A DNA stretch of 64,000 nt from the NCBI GenBank assembly GCA_903840265.1, contig CAIMFH010000025.1:62001-126000 (forward strand), written 5' to 3'. Positions 9,664 through 18,486 of the stretch are shown piece after piece. The notes beneath the pieces were generated by a model. That model had not been told where the DNA came from. It did not search any database and worked only from the letters and a program-made list of their open reading frames with translations. How positions within the stretch are numbered: the stretch's first letter is position 1; every line of letters begins with the position of its first letter. The stretch comes from an uncultured Schlesneria sp. (GTDB lineage Bacteria; Planctomycetota; Planctomycetia; Planctomycetales; Planctomycetaceae). A program made the position numbers and the translations under genes.

Positions 9664-10074
9664 TATTGAATCGGCTGCCCACCGTGCATGCTCGATCTCA
9701 CAACCACGTTCGACTAGGACACGCATTTTGTGGGCTTGCGTCTCCATGTACTGTTTATCTTCGGCTTCGTCAGGATTTGAGGGGGAAAAAGTGGTAATTC
9801 CCGCAACCAATCCGGCATGGCATCGGAGAAGGTATCGTAGTAGCGAATCTGGATCGACAACATTCACAAAGTAACCGTCTGTTCGGTGATAGATGTATTC
9901 GCATCCACCCGACTTCGTGATCGATGTGAGCGGTCCTGCCATCGAATCTTGCCAGCCTTCCAAATCAACCCAGTGGGCTCGACCACGAGTGGATCGCCAT
10001 GGATGTGAAGCAAACGGCGCAATGAATGCCGCGTCGAGTGCCTCGCTGATGCTGGCGCGTGGAACTTCCGCCAT
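9640..10074 (-). CDS. Small cytoplasmic protein, function unknown
   Basis: A 144-residue protein starting MAEVPRASISEALDAAF; the ATG at 10072-10074 has AAGG six bases upstream. It has HWVDLEGWQDSM, CEYIYHRTDGYFVNVVDPDSLLRYLLRCHAG and a C-terminal helix-rich part. There is no signal peptide or membrane segment, and I recognise no family. It is the second gene of a gene-repeat-gene-repeat layout on the minus strand and terminates within repeat copy A. Size, unknown function and flanking repeats are typical of mobile gene cassettes. Confidence 0.6.
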   Translation of the reverse strand: MAEVPRASISEALDAAFIAPFASHPWRSTRGRAHWVDLEGWQDSMAGPLTSITKSGGCEYIYHRTDGYFVNVVDPDSLLRYLLRCHAGLVAGITTFSPSNPDEAEDKQYMETQAHKMRVLVERGCEIEHARWAADSIGLTRRSI

Positions 10075-10143
10075 TGGGTGCCTTCGGGGACGAATGCCCA
10101 AGGTAACTTGCCCGCGAAAGACGACGGACTTCCGACTAATGCG

Positions 10144-10196
10144 CCAACACTGTGAACCGCCAGCGACTGCGGGTCAAGTTGACCGACTCGTTCGGC
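10144..10196. repeat. Copy B of ~53 bp imperfect direct repeat flanking small genes
   Basis: Partner of 9611-9663, in the same orientation. It carries the same GGTCAA-N-TTGACC palindrome (10172-10184). On the minus strand it lies about 60 bases past the stop of the SMI1/KNR4-like gene and upstream of the next small gene. Confidence 0.65.
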
Positions 10197-10259
10197 CCTG
10201 ATGGTTTGGCTATCGGAGAATTAGATTCTGGTTTTCTGGATCAGCTTTTGGTTTAGCAG

Positions 10260-11015
10260 TTATTTTCTGCCCAACAATTGTGCAAGAGACTGCACCTGAT
10301 CTTTGTAGTCTTTGTCGTACGAGACGGAAACGGAATGTTTACCAGGAGACTTGCTAAAAACCCGGAGCAATCCGTCGATCGCTCGAATGCCGTAAGTTTC
10401 TATTGATCCCGACGAACCGTAATCTACCTTCTCAAAGCGTCGAATCTCCTGCTGTTTCCACAATTGCGTCACGCCATTGTCAATGACGGAAATTCCACCT
10501 CGAACCTCAAATCCACAAAGTTCGCGTCGCCCATTTGCAGCCTCAAACCAAGGTCTCCTGTCGGTAGCCCCTACGGCTCGGCAGCACGCTAACGGATCCA
10601 GGAAGCCGTGTTGAAGGGTACGAATGCTCGGTCCGCCATCGAGTATCACGAACAGAGTCTGGCCGCACGACGGCGTTGAAACAAACTTATCGCCATTGTC
10701 CGTTGTCGCGAATAGGAACGATTCGCGAACTTTCGTGGCGGATAGTACGCCCCTGTTGTACAAGCCGACTTTCATTCCGTCGACGATCACTGCCGCGCCC
10801 AGTAGTTCACCTCGCCAATATTCCAGTTGCTCCTTGACCTGCTGCGGAGATTCTACCGTCAAGAACCCGGAAAATCTGCCAATACCGAGTTGGGTCAGAT
10901 ACTCACGGTAACCAAGCGGGAGCGGCGTCCCGAGCGTTTTTTCAAGTGAGTCAATTGAGCGAGCCGGTACCCGCTTGAGTCGCTTAGTTACTAAGTAGAC
11001 ATCACTGAGTTGCAA
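10260..11015 (-). CDS. SMI1/KNR4 (SUKH)-like protein
   Basis: A 251-residue protein whose N-terminal 60 residues follow the SUKH pattern: SIDSLEKTLG, then LPLGYREYLTQLGIG, then FLTV. Bacterial SUKH proteins are frequently immunity proteins against secreted or contact-dependent nuclease toxins, or lone members of accessory regions. No toxin gene is adjacent, so an immunity role is only a family-based guess. The start is a TTG at 11013-11015, supported by a strong GGAGGTG site a few bases upstream. The C-terminal half (residues 150-251) is less typical and may be a second domain. The gene is followed by repeat copy B. Confidence 0.68.
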   Translation of the reverse strand: MQLSDVYLVTKRLKRVPARSIDSLEKTLGTPLPLGYREYLTQLGIGRFSGFLTVESPQQVKEQLEYWRGELLGAAVIVDGMKVGLYNRGVLSATKVRESFLFATTDNGDKFVSTPSCGQTLFVILDGGPSIRTLQHGFLDPLACCRAVGATDRRPWFEAANGRRELCGFEVRGGISVIDNGVTQLWKQQEIRRFEKVDYGSSGSIETYGIRAIDGLLRVFSKSPGKHSVSVSYDKDYKDQVQSLAQLLGRK

Positions 11016-11080
11016 CGGGCACCTCCATTGACCGAACAGGTATTAGACCGCCGAAGTGCGGTAAAACATTACCGAACTTT

Positions 11081-11171
11081 TGCGGCATATGACGGAACTG
11101 TCAAGTTGGATGGATTAGATCCTACAATGACTTGCGTCGATTCTCCATTGAACATTCCATCATATGCCGCA
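11081..11171. repeat. 91 bp element with long imperfect inverted repeats (MITE-like)
   Basis: A perfect 12 bp inverted repeat (11081-11092 with 11160-11171, TGCGGCATATGA) extends inward with mismatches to arms of about 28 bases. The ~35 base centre has no open frame. It could be a small non-autonomous mobile element or a long hairpin; target-site duplications are not obvious. Confidence 0.5.
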
Positions 11172-11462
11172 GTTGAATCCCAAACCGAAGTTTAAGATGT
11201 TGCCATCAGGTGCCATCTCCGATTGGCAGTTCCCTAAAGCGACGAGAAACCTTCGAAAAAAAGGCCAAATACCCGAAATAGGGGATTGATCAACGCACCA
11301 AAAGTATGGCAAAAGAGGGTTACAATCGGGTGCCAGTCAGCCCTCATCGATTGAGGCATGGCGAAGCAGAATATCCTGAGTCTGAAGCCCCCTTGGCGGG
11401 AAATGCTCTTTGACAATTGAATGCCGATCCGCAACCACTACACTCTCAATAGAATGGAGATT

Positions 11463-11935
11463 GGAGGTTGTGTCACCGACCGGAGGTTGTGTCATGCAGC
11501 CGGACAGGCGCGCGGCGACATCTGGTTCAATTCACGAGGATTACACCACGAAGGAGTCAGAGAACGGAACGCTTAATTCCAACTTCGTGCTCTCGTGTCC
11601 TTCGTGCTAACCCTCTAGTTTCTTCCGTCGAGAGCGGTTGTGTCATGCAGCAGACGTCATCTTCTTTGCGCCCCGCGCCTTTGCGACTTCGCGTTGAAAA
11701 CCCTGAACATGAAACCCGCAGTCGTGCAGTTGTGTCATGCCACATTCGATCAAAATCCGTGTTCCATCCGTGTCAATCAGTGGCTCGCCTGCTCCTGAAT
11801 CCACCGACATCCATGTTGTGTCACCGGAGGTTGTGTCATGCGGATTTGATACTGTGCACTGAGTACTCAGTACTGCGTACCTCCCTCAGTCCGTCCCTCG
11901 CCCATCACCGTCTGCGGCCTGGTTGTGTCGGACAG
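11463..11935. repeat. Cluster of short repeats punctuated by GGTTGTGTCA motifs
   Basis: The motif (G)GTTGTGTCA, usually continued as TGC, occurs seven times in the plus direction near 11466, 11485, 11636, 11728, 11814, 11829 and (variant GTTGTGTCG) 11921. The segments between them differ: one has an inverted pair CACGAAGGA/TCCTTCGTG (11547-11555 with 11598-11606), one a CCTTTGCGACTTCGCG phrase (~11681-11696), one CCGTGTCAATCAGTGGC, and one a perfect 14 bp palindrome at 11858-11871. No coding potential is convincing. The neighbouring stretches 11172-11462 and 11936-12112 also lack genes; the latter should hold the promoter of the Hsp70-like gene. Confidence 0.6.
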
Positions 11936-12112
11936 CCGACCAACAACTCGATCGCGCCTCAGCCTCCTTTGAAGTGCCGCACGATTCTGACGTATATTAC
12001 CTGATCGCGATTTTGCATCGCGAACTAGTCGTCAGACAGACGGCTGGGCCACGTCGGAACTGTGAATCAATGAGGAATCGCACGCCATGGCGTGCGCGGA
12101 CCATACCGCTTA

Positions 12113-14950
12113 ATGACTACTGAGCTGCCAACCCAAAGTCGATTCGTCGTCGGCCTCGACTTGGGAACCACAAACTCCGCGATGGCTTACGTCGATACCG
12201 ACGAGCAACCGCGGCGGATTCACACCTTTCCGGTTCCGCAGATCGTCGCACCGGGCCAAATCGAAGCCCGTGATACGCTGCCGTCGTTTCACTACCAACC
12301 CGCCGTCGGCGAGTTTCCTGCGGGAGCCACTAAGCTGCCGTGGCAGAAGTCGGATGCGGATCATCTGGTCGGACACTTCGCCCGGGATCACGGGACGCAG
12401 GTTCCGGGTCGAATGATTGCGTCGGCGAAGTCCTGGCTCTGTCACAACGGGGTCGATCGTACCGCCGACCTGCTCCCCTGGCAGGGTGCGGAAGACGTCG
12501 AACGACTGTCGCCAGTTACAGTCAGTGCGAGGTACTTGCAGCACTTCCGCGAGGCCTGGGACGCTAGATTCCCCGAGCATCCGCTCGCCGATCAGGATTT
12601 TGTGCTGACTCTGCCAGCGTCCTTCGATGAAGTGGCTCGAGAACTGACCGTCAAAGCGGCTCGACAGGCGGGACTGAACCGAATCTATCTGATCGAAGAG
12701 CCGCAAGCCGCGTTCTACGCTTGGATCGATAAGCACGCTCAATCGTGGGATCAGTTGGTCACGCCGGGACAGAAGATCCTGGTTTGCGATGTCGGTGGCG
12801 GGACAACCGACTTCACACTGATCCGCGTCCGCAAGGGACGTGACGGAGTGGTCCAGTTCCACCGCGTGGCGGTGGGCGATCATCTAATTCTCGGCGGAGA
12901 CAACTTCGACCTGGCGCTGGCGCATCACCTGGAGCAACGGATTAAGAACGGGGGTCAACTGGAAGCTCGCCAGTGGAGCGTCCTGGTGCGCAGTTGCCGT
13001 CAATTAAAAGAGGCGCTCATGGACGGCCAGTCGCCCGAAAAATGGACGCTGACTCTGCCAGGCAGCGGCTCGCGCCTCATCGGTGGCGGGTTGCAAGTCT
13101 CGGTCACGCGCGACGAGGTTCACTCGGTCCTTGTCGACGGCTTCTTCCCCGACGTGCCGCTGGATGCCAAGCCGCAAGTCTCGCAGTCGGGGTTCCAGGA
13201 ATTCGGGCTGCCCTACGCTCCCGACGCCGCGATCACAAAGTACCTGGCTCAGTTCCTGACCGCCCATCGCTATGTCGCACTCGAAGGCGATGAAGCTTCG
13301 TCGACCAGTGCCAATAGCGCAGATCCGGCTCGCCCCGATATCGTACTTTTCAACGGTGGCGTGTTTGGTTCGCCGATCTTGCAGCAGCGGATCATTACTG
13401 CTCTGGAGAACTGGTTCCGCAAATCCGATCCCAACTGGTCGCCGCTGGTGCTGGAGAACGAACGGCTCGATCTGGCCGTCGCACGGGGTGCTGCCTATTA
13501 CGGGATGGTGCGACGTGGTGAAGGGGTTCGCATTGCCGCGGGGTTGGCTCGCACGTATTACATCGGGGTTGAAGACGCTCGGCATGGTTCGCGCGCCCTC
13601 TGCCTGCTGCCGGCGGGGATCGAACCGGGCCAGGAAGTCGACCTGACGCAGCATCAGTTTCAATTACTCGTGTCGCAGCCAATTGAATTTCCGTTGTTCG
13701 TGTCCAGCACGCGACTGACCGACAAGCCAGGCGAACTGGTCGAAGTCGATCCCGAGCAGATCAAATCGCTGCCGCCGATTCGGACCGTGTTGAAGTCCAG
13801 CAAATCGAAAGACGCGGCATCGATCTCGGTCATCCTGAAAGCCAAGCTGACGGAAATCGGGACGCTCGACCTGTGGTGTTCGGAAGTGGATGGCAAGCGA
13901 TCGTGGAAGCTATTGTTCGACGTTCGTTCGGCGACCCACACTGACATAGCCGCCCATGACGCCACAGGCGAGAGCCAAGGGATGTTCGATGACAGTCTGC
14001 GACAGGTCGCTGATGCAGTGATCCAGCAGACGTTTGCTCCAGACGCCTCAGCAGGCCGCGATACGCCAGACCCCGCCGCGTTGATGAAGCGATTGGCCGA
14101 GTCGCTCGGCTCAAACCGCGAGGAATGGCCGACATCACTGCTGCGTCAGTTGTGGGAAACCTTGATCGAAGTCGAGGCCGGTCGACGCCGCACTGCTCAG
14201 CACGAAGCACGGTGGCTCAACCTGTTGGGATTTGCTCTGCGACCCGGATACGGCTTAGCGGTAGACGATTGGCGAGTCGCCGAGACGTGGAAACTACTGC
14301 ATGGCAAGCAAGTGTTTGGAACACCTGCTGGCCGCACGGAATCCCTGATCTTGTGGCGACGAATCGCGGGCGGCCTGACAGCGGGCCAGCAACAGGCCTT
14401 GGCCACGCCGTTGATCGCGTCAGTCCGACAAGGCTTGCGACAGACTCCCGGTAAGGGCGGCGACTTTGGCGGCAATCAACATGAAGCGGCCGAGACGCTA
14501 CGGTTGCTTGGTGCCTGTGAGCTGTTATCTCCCGCGACGAAGCATGAAGTCGGGGAACTTTGCCTGGAGGTGCTCAATCGCGAACGATTCACGGCCCTGC
14601 ACTCAGCCGCCTACTGGGCCATGGGCCGCATCGGAGCCCGCAAGCTCGTCTATGGTCCGCTCAACGGAGTCGTCTCGCCGGATGTTGTCGCTCGCTGGCT
14701 GATCCGCCTGACCAAAGTGGGGAATAGTGAAGCCCTGGCCTCGTTCGCCGTAATGCAACTCGCCCGCAAGACAGGCGACCGATACCGAGACATCGACGAC
14801 GCGACACGCAAGAACGTCGAAGCGTGGATGGACCGCGTCTCATCGCCGCCGCGATATCGCCAACTGGTCCGCGAAGTCGGCTCGCTGGAATCCGAGGACC
14901 AGGCGTTGATCTTCGGTGAGGCACTGCCGAAGGGGTTGAGGATCCTATGA
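12113..14950 (+). CDS. Long Hsp70 (DnaK)-family protein
   Basis: A 945-residue protein. The first ~430 residues are an actin-fold Hsp70 ATPase: phosphate-1 loop GLDLGTTNSAM near residue 15, connect region LTLPASFDEVARELTVKAA, IEEPQAAFYAW, phosphate-2 CDVGGGTTDFTLI, then VGDHLILGGDNFD. The adenosine region reads VLFNGGVFGSP. After a short beta-rich part there are ~300 further residues, mainly helical, unlike the lid of DnaK; they may be the DUF3731-type extension known for some bacterial Hsp70 relatives. It is cytoplasmic and presumably an ATP-dependent chaperone, but not the housekeeping DnaK. The ATG at 12113 is preferred; a GTG at 12092 is in frame. No DnaJ or GrpE gene is nearby. Confidence 0.9.
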   Translation: MTTELPTQSRFVVGLDLGTTNSAMAYVDTDEQPRRIHTFPVPQIVAPGQIEARDTLPSFHYQPAVGEFPAGATKLPWQKSDADHLVGHFARDHGTQVPGRMIASAKSWLCHNGVDRTADLLPWQGAEDVERLSPVTVSARYLQHFREAWDARFPEHPLADQDFVLTLPASFDEVARELTVKAARQAGLNRIYLIEEPQAAFYAWIDKHAQSWDQLVTPGQKILVCDVGGGTTDFTLIRVRKGRDGVVQFHRVAVGDHLILGGDNFDLALAHHLEQRIKNGGQLEARQWSVLVRSCRQLKEALMDGQSPEKWTLTLPGSGSRLIGGGLQVSVTRDEVHSVLVDGFFPDVPLDAKPQVSQSGFQEFGLPYAPDAAITKYLAQFLTAHRYVALEGDEASSTSANSADPARPDIVLFNGGVFGSPILQQRIITALENWFRKSDPNWSPLVLENERLDLAVARGAAYYGMVRRGEGVRIAAGLARTYYIGVEDARHGSRALCLLPAGIEPGQEVDLTQHQFQLLVSQPIEFPLFVSSTRLTDKPGELVEVDPEQIKSLPPIRTVLKSSKSKDAASISVILKAKLTEIGTLDLWCSEVDGKRSWKLLFDVRSATHTDIAAHDATGESQGMFDDSLRQVADAVIQQTFAPDASAGRDTPDPAALMKRLAESLGSNREEWPTSLLRQLWETLIEVEAGRRRTAQHEARWLNLLGFALRPGYGLAVDDWRVAETWKLLHGKQVFGTPAGRTESLILWRRIAGGLTAGQQQALATPLIASVRQGLRQTPGKGGDFGGNQHEAAETLRLLGACELLSPATKHEVGELCLEVLNRERFTALHSAAYWAMGRIGARKLVYGPLNGVVSPDVVARWLIRLTKVGNSEALASFAVMQLARKTGDRYRDIDDATRKNVEAWMDRVSSPPRYRQLVREVGSLESEDQALIFGEALPKGLRIL

Positions 14951-14964
14951 CTTTTCGTGAGCCG

Positions 14965-16374
14965 TCAGTGGATGACAACCATCTTCTCTTCGGTCATTTC
15001 GCGAATTGCATAGTAAGGCCCTTCCTTACCGAACCCGCTGTCCTTCAAGCCCCCATAAGGCATGAGGTCCGCTCGCCACTGGGTTCCCCAGTTGATATGG
15101 AGATTGCCAGCATCGACTTCGCGAGCGAACCGCATCGCTCGGTCAATGTCTTGAGTGAAGATGCTGGCGGACAGCCCGTAGTTCGTACCGTTGGCAAGAG
15201 CGATGGCCTCGTCGAAGGTGGTGAAGGGAGTCACCGCGACGGCAGGCCCAAACAATTCTTCGCAACTGACGCGTTGCTTCGGATCGACATCACACAGGAT
15301 TGTGGGCGCGTGCATCGTGCCGGTTCGCTGACCACCCGTCACCAGCTTCGCGCCACCAGCGACGGCCTCCTTGATCCACGATTGAACCCGTTCCGCATCG
15401 GCCTCGCGGATCATTGGCCCCATCTTCGTCGCAGGGTCGAGCGGATCACCGGTTGTGAGGGCTTCGACCTTCGGCTTCAGGGCATCGATGAAGTCACCGT
15501 ACAGAGATCGCGAGGTCAGGATTCGCTGGGCCGAAATACAGACTTGCCCTGCATTCGAATAACCAGCAGAGGCCACCAACTTCGCGGCTTTCTCAAGGTC
15601 GGCATCGTCCATGATGATGATCGGACTGTTGCTGCCCAGTTCCATCGTGACTTTTTTCGCACCCGCCATCTGACAGATGGATTCCCCAACGGAATGGCTT
15701 CCTGTGAAGCTGATTTTTCGCACACGTTTATCCGTGCAGATCGCCTTCCCAAGTTCTCCACCCGGACCCGTGATGCAAGCAATGGCTTGCGGAGGCAATC
15801 CCGCTTTCAACAGAACCTCCACCAGTTTCAATGCGGTCAACGGCGTGTTACCGGCGGGCTTGATCAACACGGCATTCCCGCCCGCCAGTGCAGGCCCGAC
15901 CTTATGAGTGACGAGGTTCAGAGGGAAGTTAAACGGACAGATGGCAGCGACAATGCCGCAGGGGACTCGTAGTGTGAAACCGAACTTCCCCGCCCCACCC
16001 GGTGCTGCGTCCAATGGGATCATCTCGCCGACGATCCGTTTTGCTTCCTCAGCCGAGACATCCAGCGTCTCGGCAGCGCGACTGACTTCCATCCGGCTTT
16101 CAGAAAGGATCTTTCCTTCTTCCAGAGTAATCGTCCGGGCGATGTCCTCGGTGCGATCCTTCAGCAATCGCGCCGCCGAACGAAGAATCTCACACCGATC
16201 GGCAGAGGACATCGCCCGCATCAATCGGGCCCCTTCGACCAGAGTCGCCAGAGCCGCATCGACATCGGCGGCAGATCCACGTGGTACGGTATCCACCACC
16301 TTGCCGTTGAAGGGATTGATGACATCAATCTTCTGGTCACGATCCTGCCACCGACCGGCGATGAACATCTGCAT
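14965..16374 (-). CDS. NAD(P)-dependent aldehyde dehydrogenase
   Basis: A 469-residue member of the ALDH superfamily, oxidising an aldehyde to a carboxylate with NAD(P)+ in the cytoplasm. Seen: the ICPFNFPLN cofactor-binding segment, LIKPAGNTPLTA, FTGSHSVG, the general base E245 in TMELGSNSP and the catalytic C279 in NAGQVCIS, then EELFGPAV and the C-terminal SGFGKEGP. Length is normal. The pattern resembles the lactaldehyde/phosphonoacetaldehyde/glyceraldehyde-type branch, but the substrate is not determined. The gene ends 14 bases from the convergent Hsp70-like gene without an obvious terminator. Confidence 0.93.
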   Translation of the reverse strand: MQMFIAGRWQDRDQKIDVINPFNGKVVDTVPRGSAADVDAALATLVEGARLMRAMSSADRCEILRSAARLLKDRTEDIARTITLEEGKILSESRMEVSRAAETLDVSAEEAKRIVGEMIPLDAAPGGAGKFGFTLRVPCGIVAAICPFNFPLNLVTHKVGPALAGGNAVLIKPAGNTPLTALKLVEVLLKAGLPPQAIACITGPGGELGKAICTDKRVRKISFTGSHSVGESICQMAGAKKVTMELGSNSPIIIMDDADLEKAAKLVASAGYSNAGQVCISAQRILTSRSLYGDFIDALKPKVEALTTGDPLDPATKMGPMIREADAERVQSWIKEAVAGGAKLVTGGQRTGTMHAPTILCDVDPKQRVSCEELFGPAVAVTPFTTFDEAIALANGTNYGLSASIFTQDIDRAMRFAREVDAGNLHINWGTQWRADLMPYGGLKDSGFGKEGPYYAIREMTEEKMVVIH

Positions 16375-16477
16375 GATTGATTCTTACGTTGCTTGCGGTG
16401 GAACGAGTCACAGCCCGTATCTTACGCCGTGTCTCGTTCCCCGCAAACAAAGGGCCCGTGAGGTCGAGGTGCTCGCA

Positions 16478-17137
16478 TCAGTTTGCCCACGGCGAATTCA
16501 GGATCACGCTGCAGAAATTAATAGGCTTGAAGTTTGGATTTTTCAGCGCCAGCACATCGCTCTTGATGTTACCGAATGTCGTATCCGGCTTGTGTTGAAT
16601 CCCGTCGTAGAACGCGTTGATGATGTCGTTCTTAAAATCGCTCTCGCGTGGATGCGATGCGACGACCGCATTTCGTTCGGCCTCCGAATATGTCGAATAC
16701 CTGATTCCCACGACATCCATCTCTACTCCTGCGGACACGAGAGCCACGATGGGGTGCATGTGCTGTGGGATCCCCGGCGTGGTGTGCAGAGCGATCGCGT
16801 TCCAGACCGTATCGATATCGGCGTCGTTGATCTTGTGCGAACGCAAGAAGTCTCTAGCGGCGTTCGCGCCGTCAACTTCGAATCGATCGTTCTGGCTTCG
16901 ATAGGCCGGAACCAAGCCGACATCATGAAACATGGCACCGACGTAGAGCATTTCGGAATCGAACTTAAGGTCGCGGTGCTTCCCCGCCAGCGCGCCAAAA
17001 TAGTAGACGCGACTGGAGTGATTGAACAACAGGGGCGATTCGGTATCGCGGACAAACTCGGTCACTTCTCGAGCCAGCTTGCTATCGGGGATACTGACGC
17101 CAGAGACATTGTGGGGCGTTGTCGATTTCGTGTTCAT
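16478..17137 (-). CDS. HD-domain hydrolase, cyanamide hydratase-like
   Basis: A 219-residue cytoplasmic protein of the HD superfamily: NHSSRVYYFGA supplies the first His, AMFHDVGLV the HD pair, and AIALHTTPGIPQH a later His, giving the metal site. The order and spacing resemble the cyanamide hydratase group of HD proteins, which hydrate small nitriles or cyanamide; the real substrate is unknown. AAAGGAA lies 7 bases before the ATG at 17135-17137, which decides the start. The gene is divergent from a GlxA-type regulator, 142 bases apart, suggesting that the regulator controls it. Confidence 0.78.
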   Translation of the reverse strand: MNTKSTTPHNVSGVSIPDSKLAREVTEFVRDTESPLLFNHSSRVYYFGALAGKHRDLKFDSEMLYVGAMFHDVGLVPAYRSQNDRFEVDGANAARDFLRSHKINDADIDTVWNAIALHTTPGIPQHMHPIVALVSAGVEMDVVGIRYSTYSEAERNAVVASHPRESDFKNDIINAFYDGIQHKPDTTFGNIKSDVLALKNPNFKPINFCSVILNSPWAN

Positions 17138-17279
17138 GATCAATTCCTTTTGCTGGAGACGGCATTATGGCCTCGACATTGAGGCGGTGTTGTCTAAGAT
17201 TACCGTCGTTCGCTCTTGTCCTAATACGGCGATCTACGTCACTTTCGGACATTCAACGCGTAATCAGGACACCGGTGCG

Positions 17280-18254
17280 ATGGTTGCAGCAACTCGCATG
17301 ATTTCGATCGTTGCCCCACCGAACGTTCAGCTCCTGGATGTCTCCGGCCCGCTGGATGTTTTCGCAGAAGCTAACTCGCAATTGGGGAGGTCCGCGTATC
17401 GGTTGCAGGTGCTGGGGACGACCGCTGGGCCAATTCGGTCTTCATCCGGAGTGCGGTTGGTCGCCGATCGGATTATTGGCGATCCGGCGATCGAGAAGTC
17501 GCATACGCTGCTCGTTGCTGGTTCGCCCAAGTTGGCGGAACTAAAACCCGCACCTCGGGTGCTGGGCTGGCTGTGTGAGCATGCCCCACGGGCCAAGCGT
17601 TACGGGTCGGTCTGCAGCGGAGCTTTTCTCTTGGCGGCTGCCGGGTTGCTCAACCGACGACGAGTCACCACTCACTGGGCGGTTGCCGATCAACTGGCGG
17701 ATAGCTATCCCGATTTGTTGGTCGACAAGGATGCAATCTACATCCACGATGGCCCCGTTCGCACTGCTGCTGGAGTCACTGCGGGAATGGATCTGGCACT
17801 GGCTCTGGTGGAAGAGGACCTTGGTCGGCCACTGGCACTGAGTGTGGCCAGGCAACTGGTCATGTTCTTCAAACGCCCGGGAGGACAACTGCAATTCAGT
17901 CGCGACGCGACGGCGGTTCCGGCGGGCCGTTCCGTGCTTCAAGAATTGCAACGCTGGGTGGCGAGTTGCCCCGCTGAGGATCACTCTGTCACCAAGCTCG
18001 CTGAACGAGCGGGACTGAGTCCGCGCCACTTTGGCCGACTCTTCACGTCAGAGATTGGAGTTACTCCTGCCGTCTGGGTGGAGTCAGCTCGAGTCGAAGC
18101 ATGCCGCCGCCTGCTGGAAATGGGAGACAGCTCTCCCAAGGAAGTGGCGACGAAGTGCGGCTTCAGCAATACCGATGTCTTGCGTCGAGCCTTCTACCGC
18201 CATGTCGGGATCTCGCCCGCCGAGTATGTCAAACGTTTCAAACGCGAAAGCTGA
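17280..18254 (+). CDS. GlxA-type transcriptional regulator (DJ-1/PfpI domain plus AraC HTH)
   Basis: A 324-residue regulator. Residues about 7-190 form a DJ-1/PfpI domain (PNVQLLDVSGPLDVF, then C112 in SVCSGAFLLAAAGLL at the nucleophile-elbow position). Residues about 215-320 form an AraC-type DNA-binding domain with two helix-turn-helix motifs: SVTKLAERAGLSPRHFGRLF and EVATKCGFSNTDVLRRAF. Proteins of this design sense small molecules and activate adjacent catabolic genes. The ATG at 17280 follows AGGA with 10 bases spacing. It is transcribed away from the HD hydrolase gene, its likely target. Confidence 0.93.
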   Translation: MVAATRMISIVAPPNVQLLDVSGPLDVFAEANSQLGRSAYRLQVLGTTAGPIRSSSGVRLVADRIIGDPAIEKSHTLLVAGSPKLAELKPAPRVLGWLCEHAPRAKRYGSVCSGAFLLAAAGLLNRRRVTTHWAVADQLADSYPDLLVDKDAIYIHDGPVRTAAGVTAGMDLALALVEEDLGRPLALSVARQLVMFFKRPGGQLQFSRDATAVPAGRSVLQELQRWVASCPAEDHSVTKLAERAGLSPRHFGRLFTSEIGVTPAVWVESARVEACRRLLEMGDSSPKEVATKCGFSNTDVLRRAFYRHVGISPAEYVKRFKRES

Positions 18255-18486
18255 ATGGTGAGCACGAAATGCACGACCCGCAGGAGACTTCGAATTGTGG
18301 CATCATTGTCAGCTTGGAACCGATCGATTCTGAGTTCTAAGGTGTTTAATAGGAGTTCAGCGCAAGTGGTCTTAGACATGTCCTCTCTTTCGTGTAAGCA
18401 ACGCAACCGACCATTCCCGGAGAGAGCCGTGAGGGCGTAAACTGAATCGGTTCACAGCACATCAATAGCAATCGCGAGGTGACATC

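Noticed and set aside
11401-11935. CRISPR array with GTTGTGTCATGC as repeat
   Set aside because: Motif is too short, spacing ranges from ~15 to ~150 bases, and no cas gene is present.
11468-12004. 178-codon open frame across the repeat cluster
   Set aside because: No protein-like pattern, runs through the repeats and has no ribosome site.
15908-17182. 424-codon plus-strand frame opposite aldehyde dehydrogenase and HD genes
   Set aside because: It is antisense to two recognised genes and the gap between them; no domain pattern.
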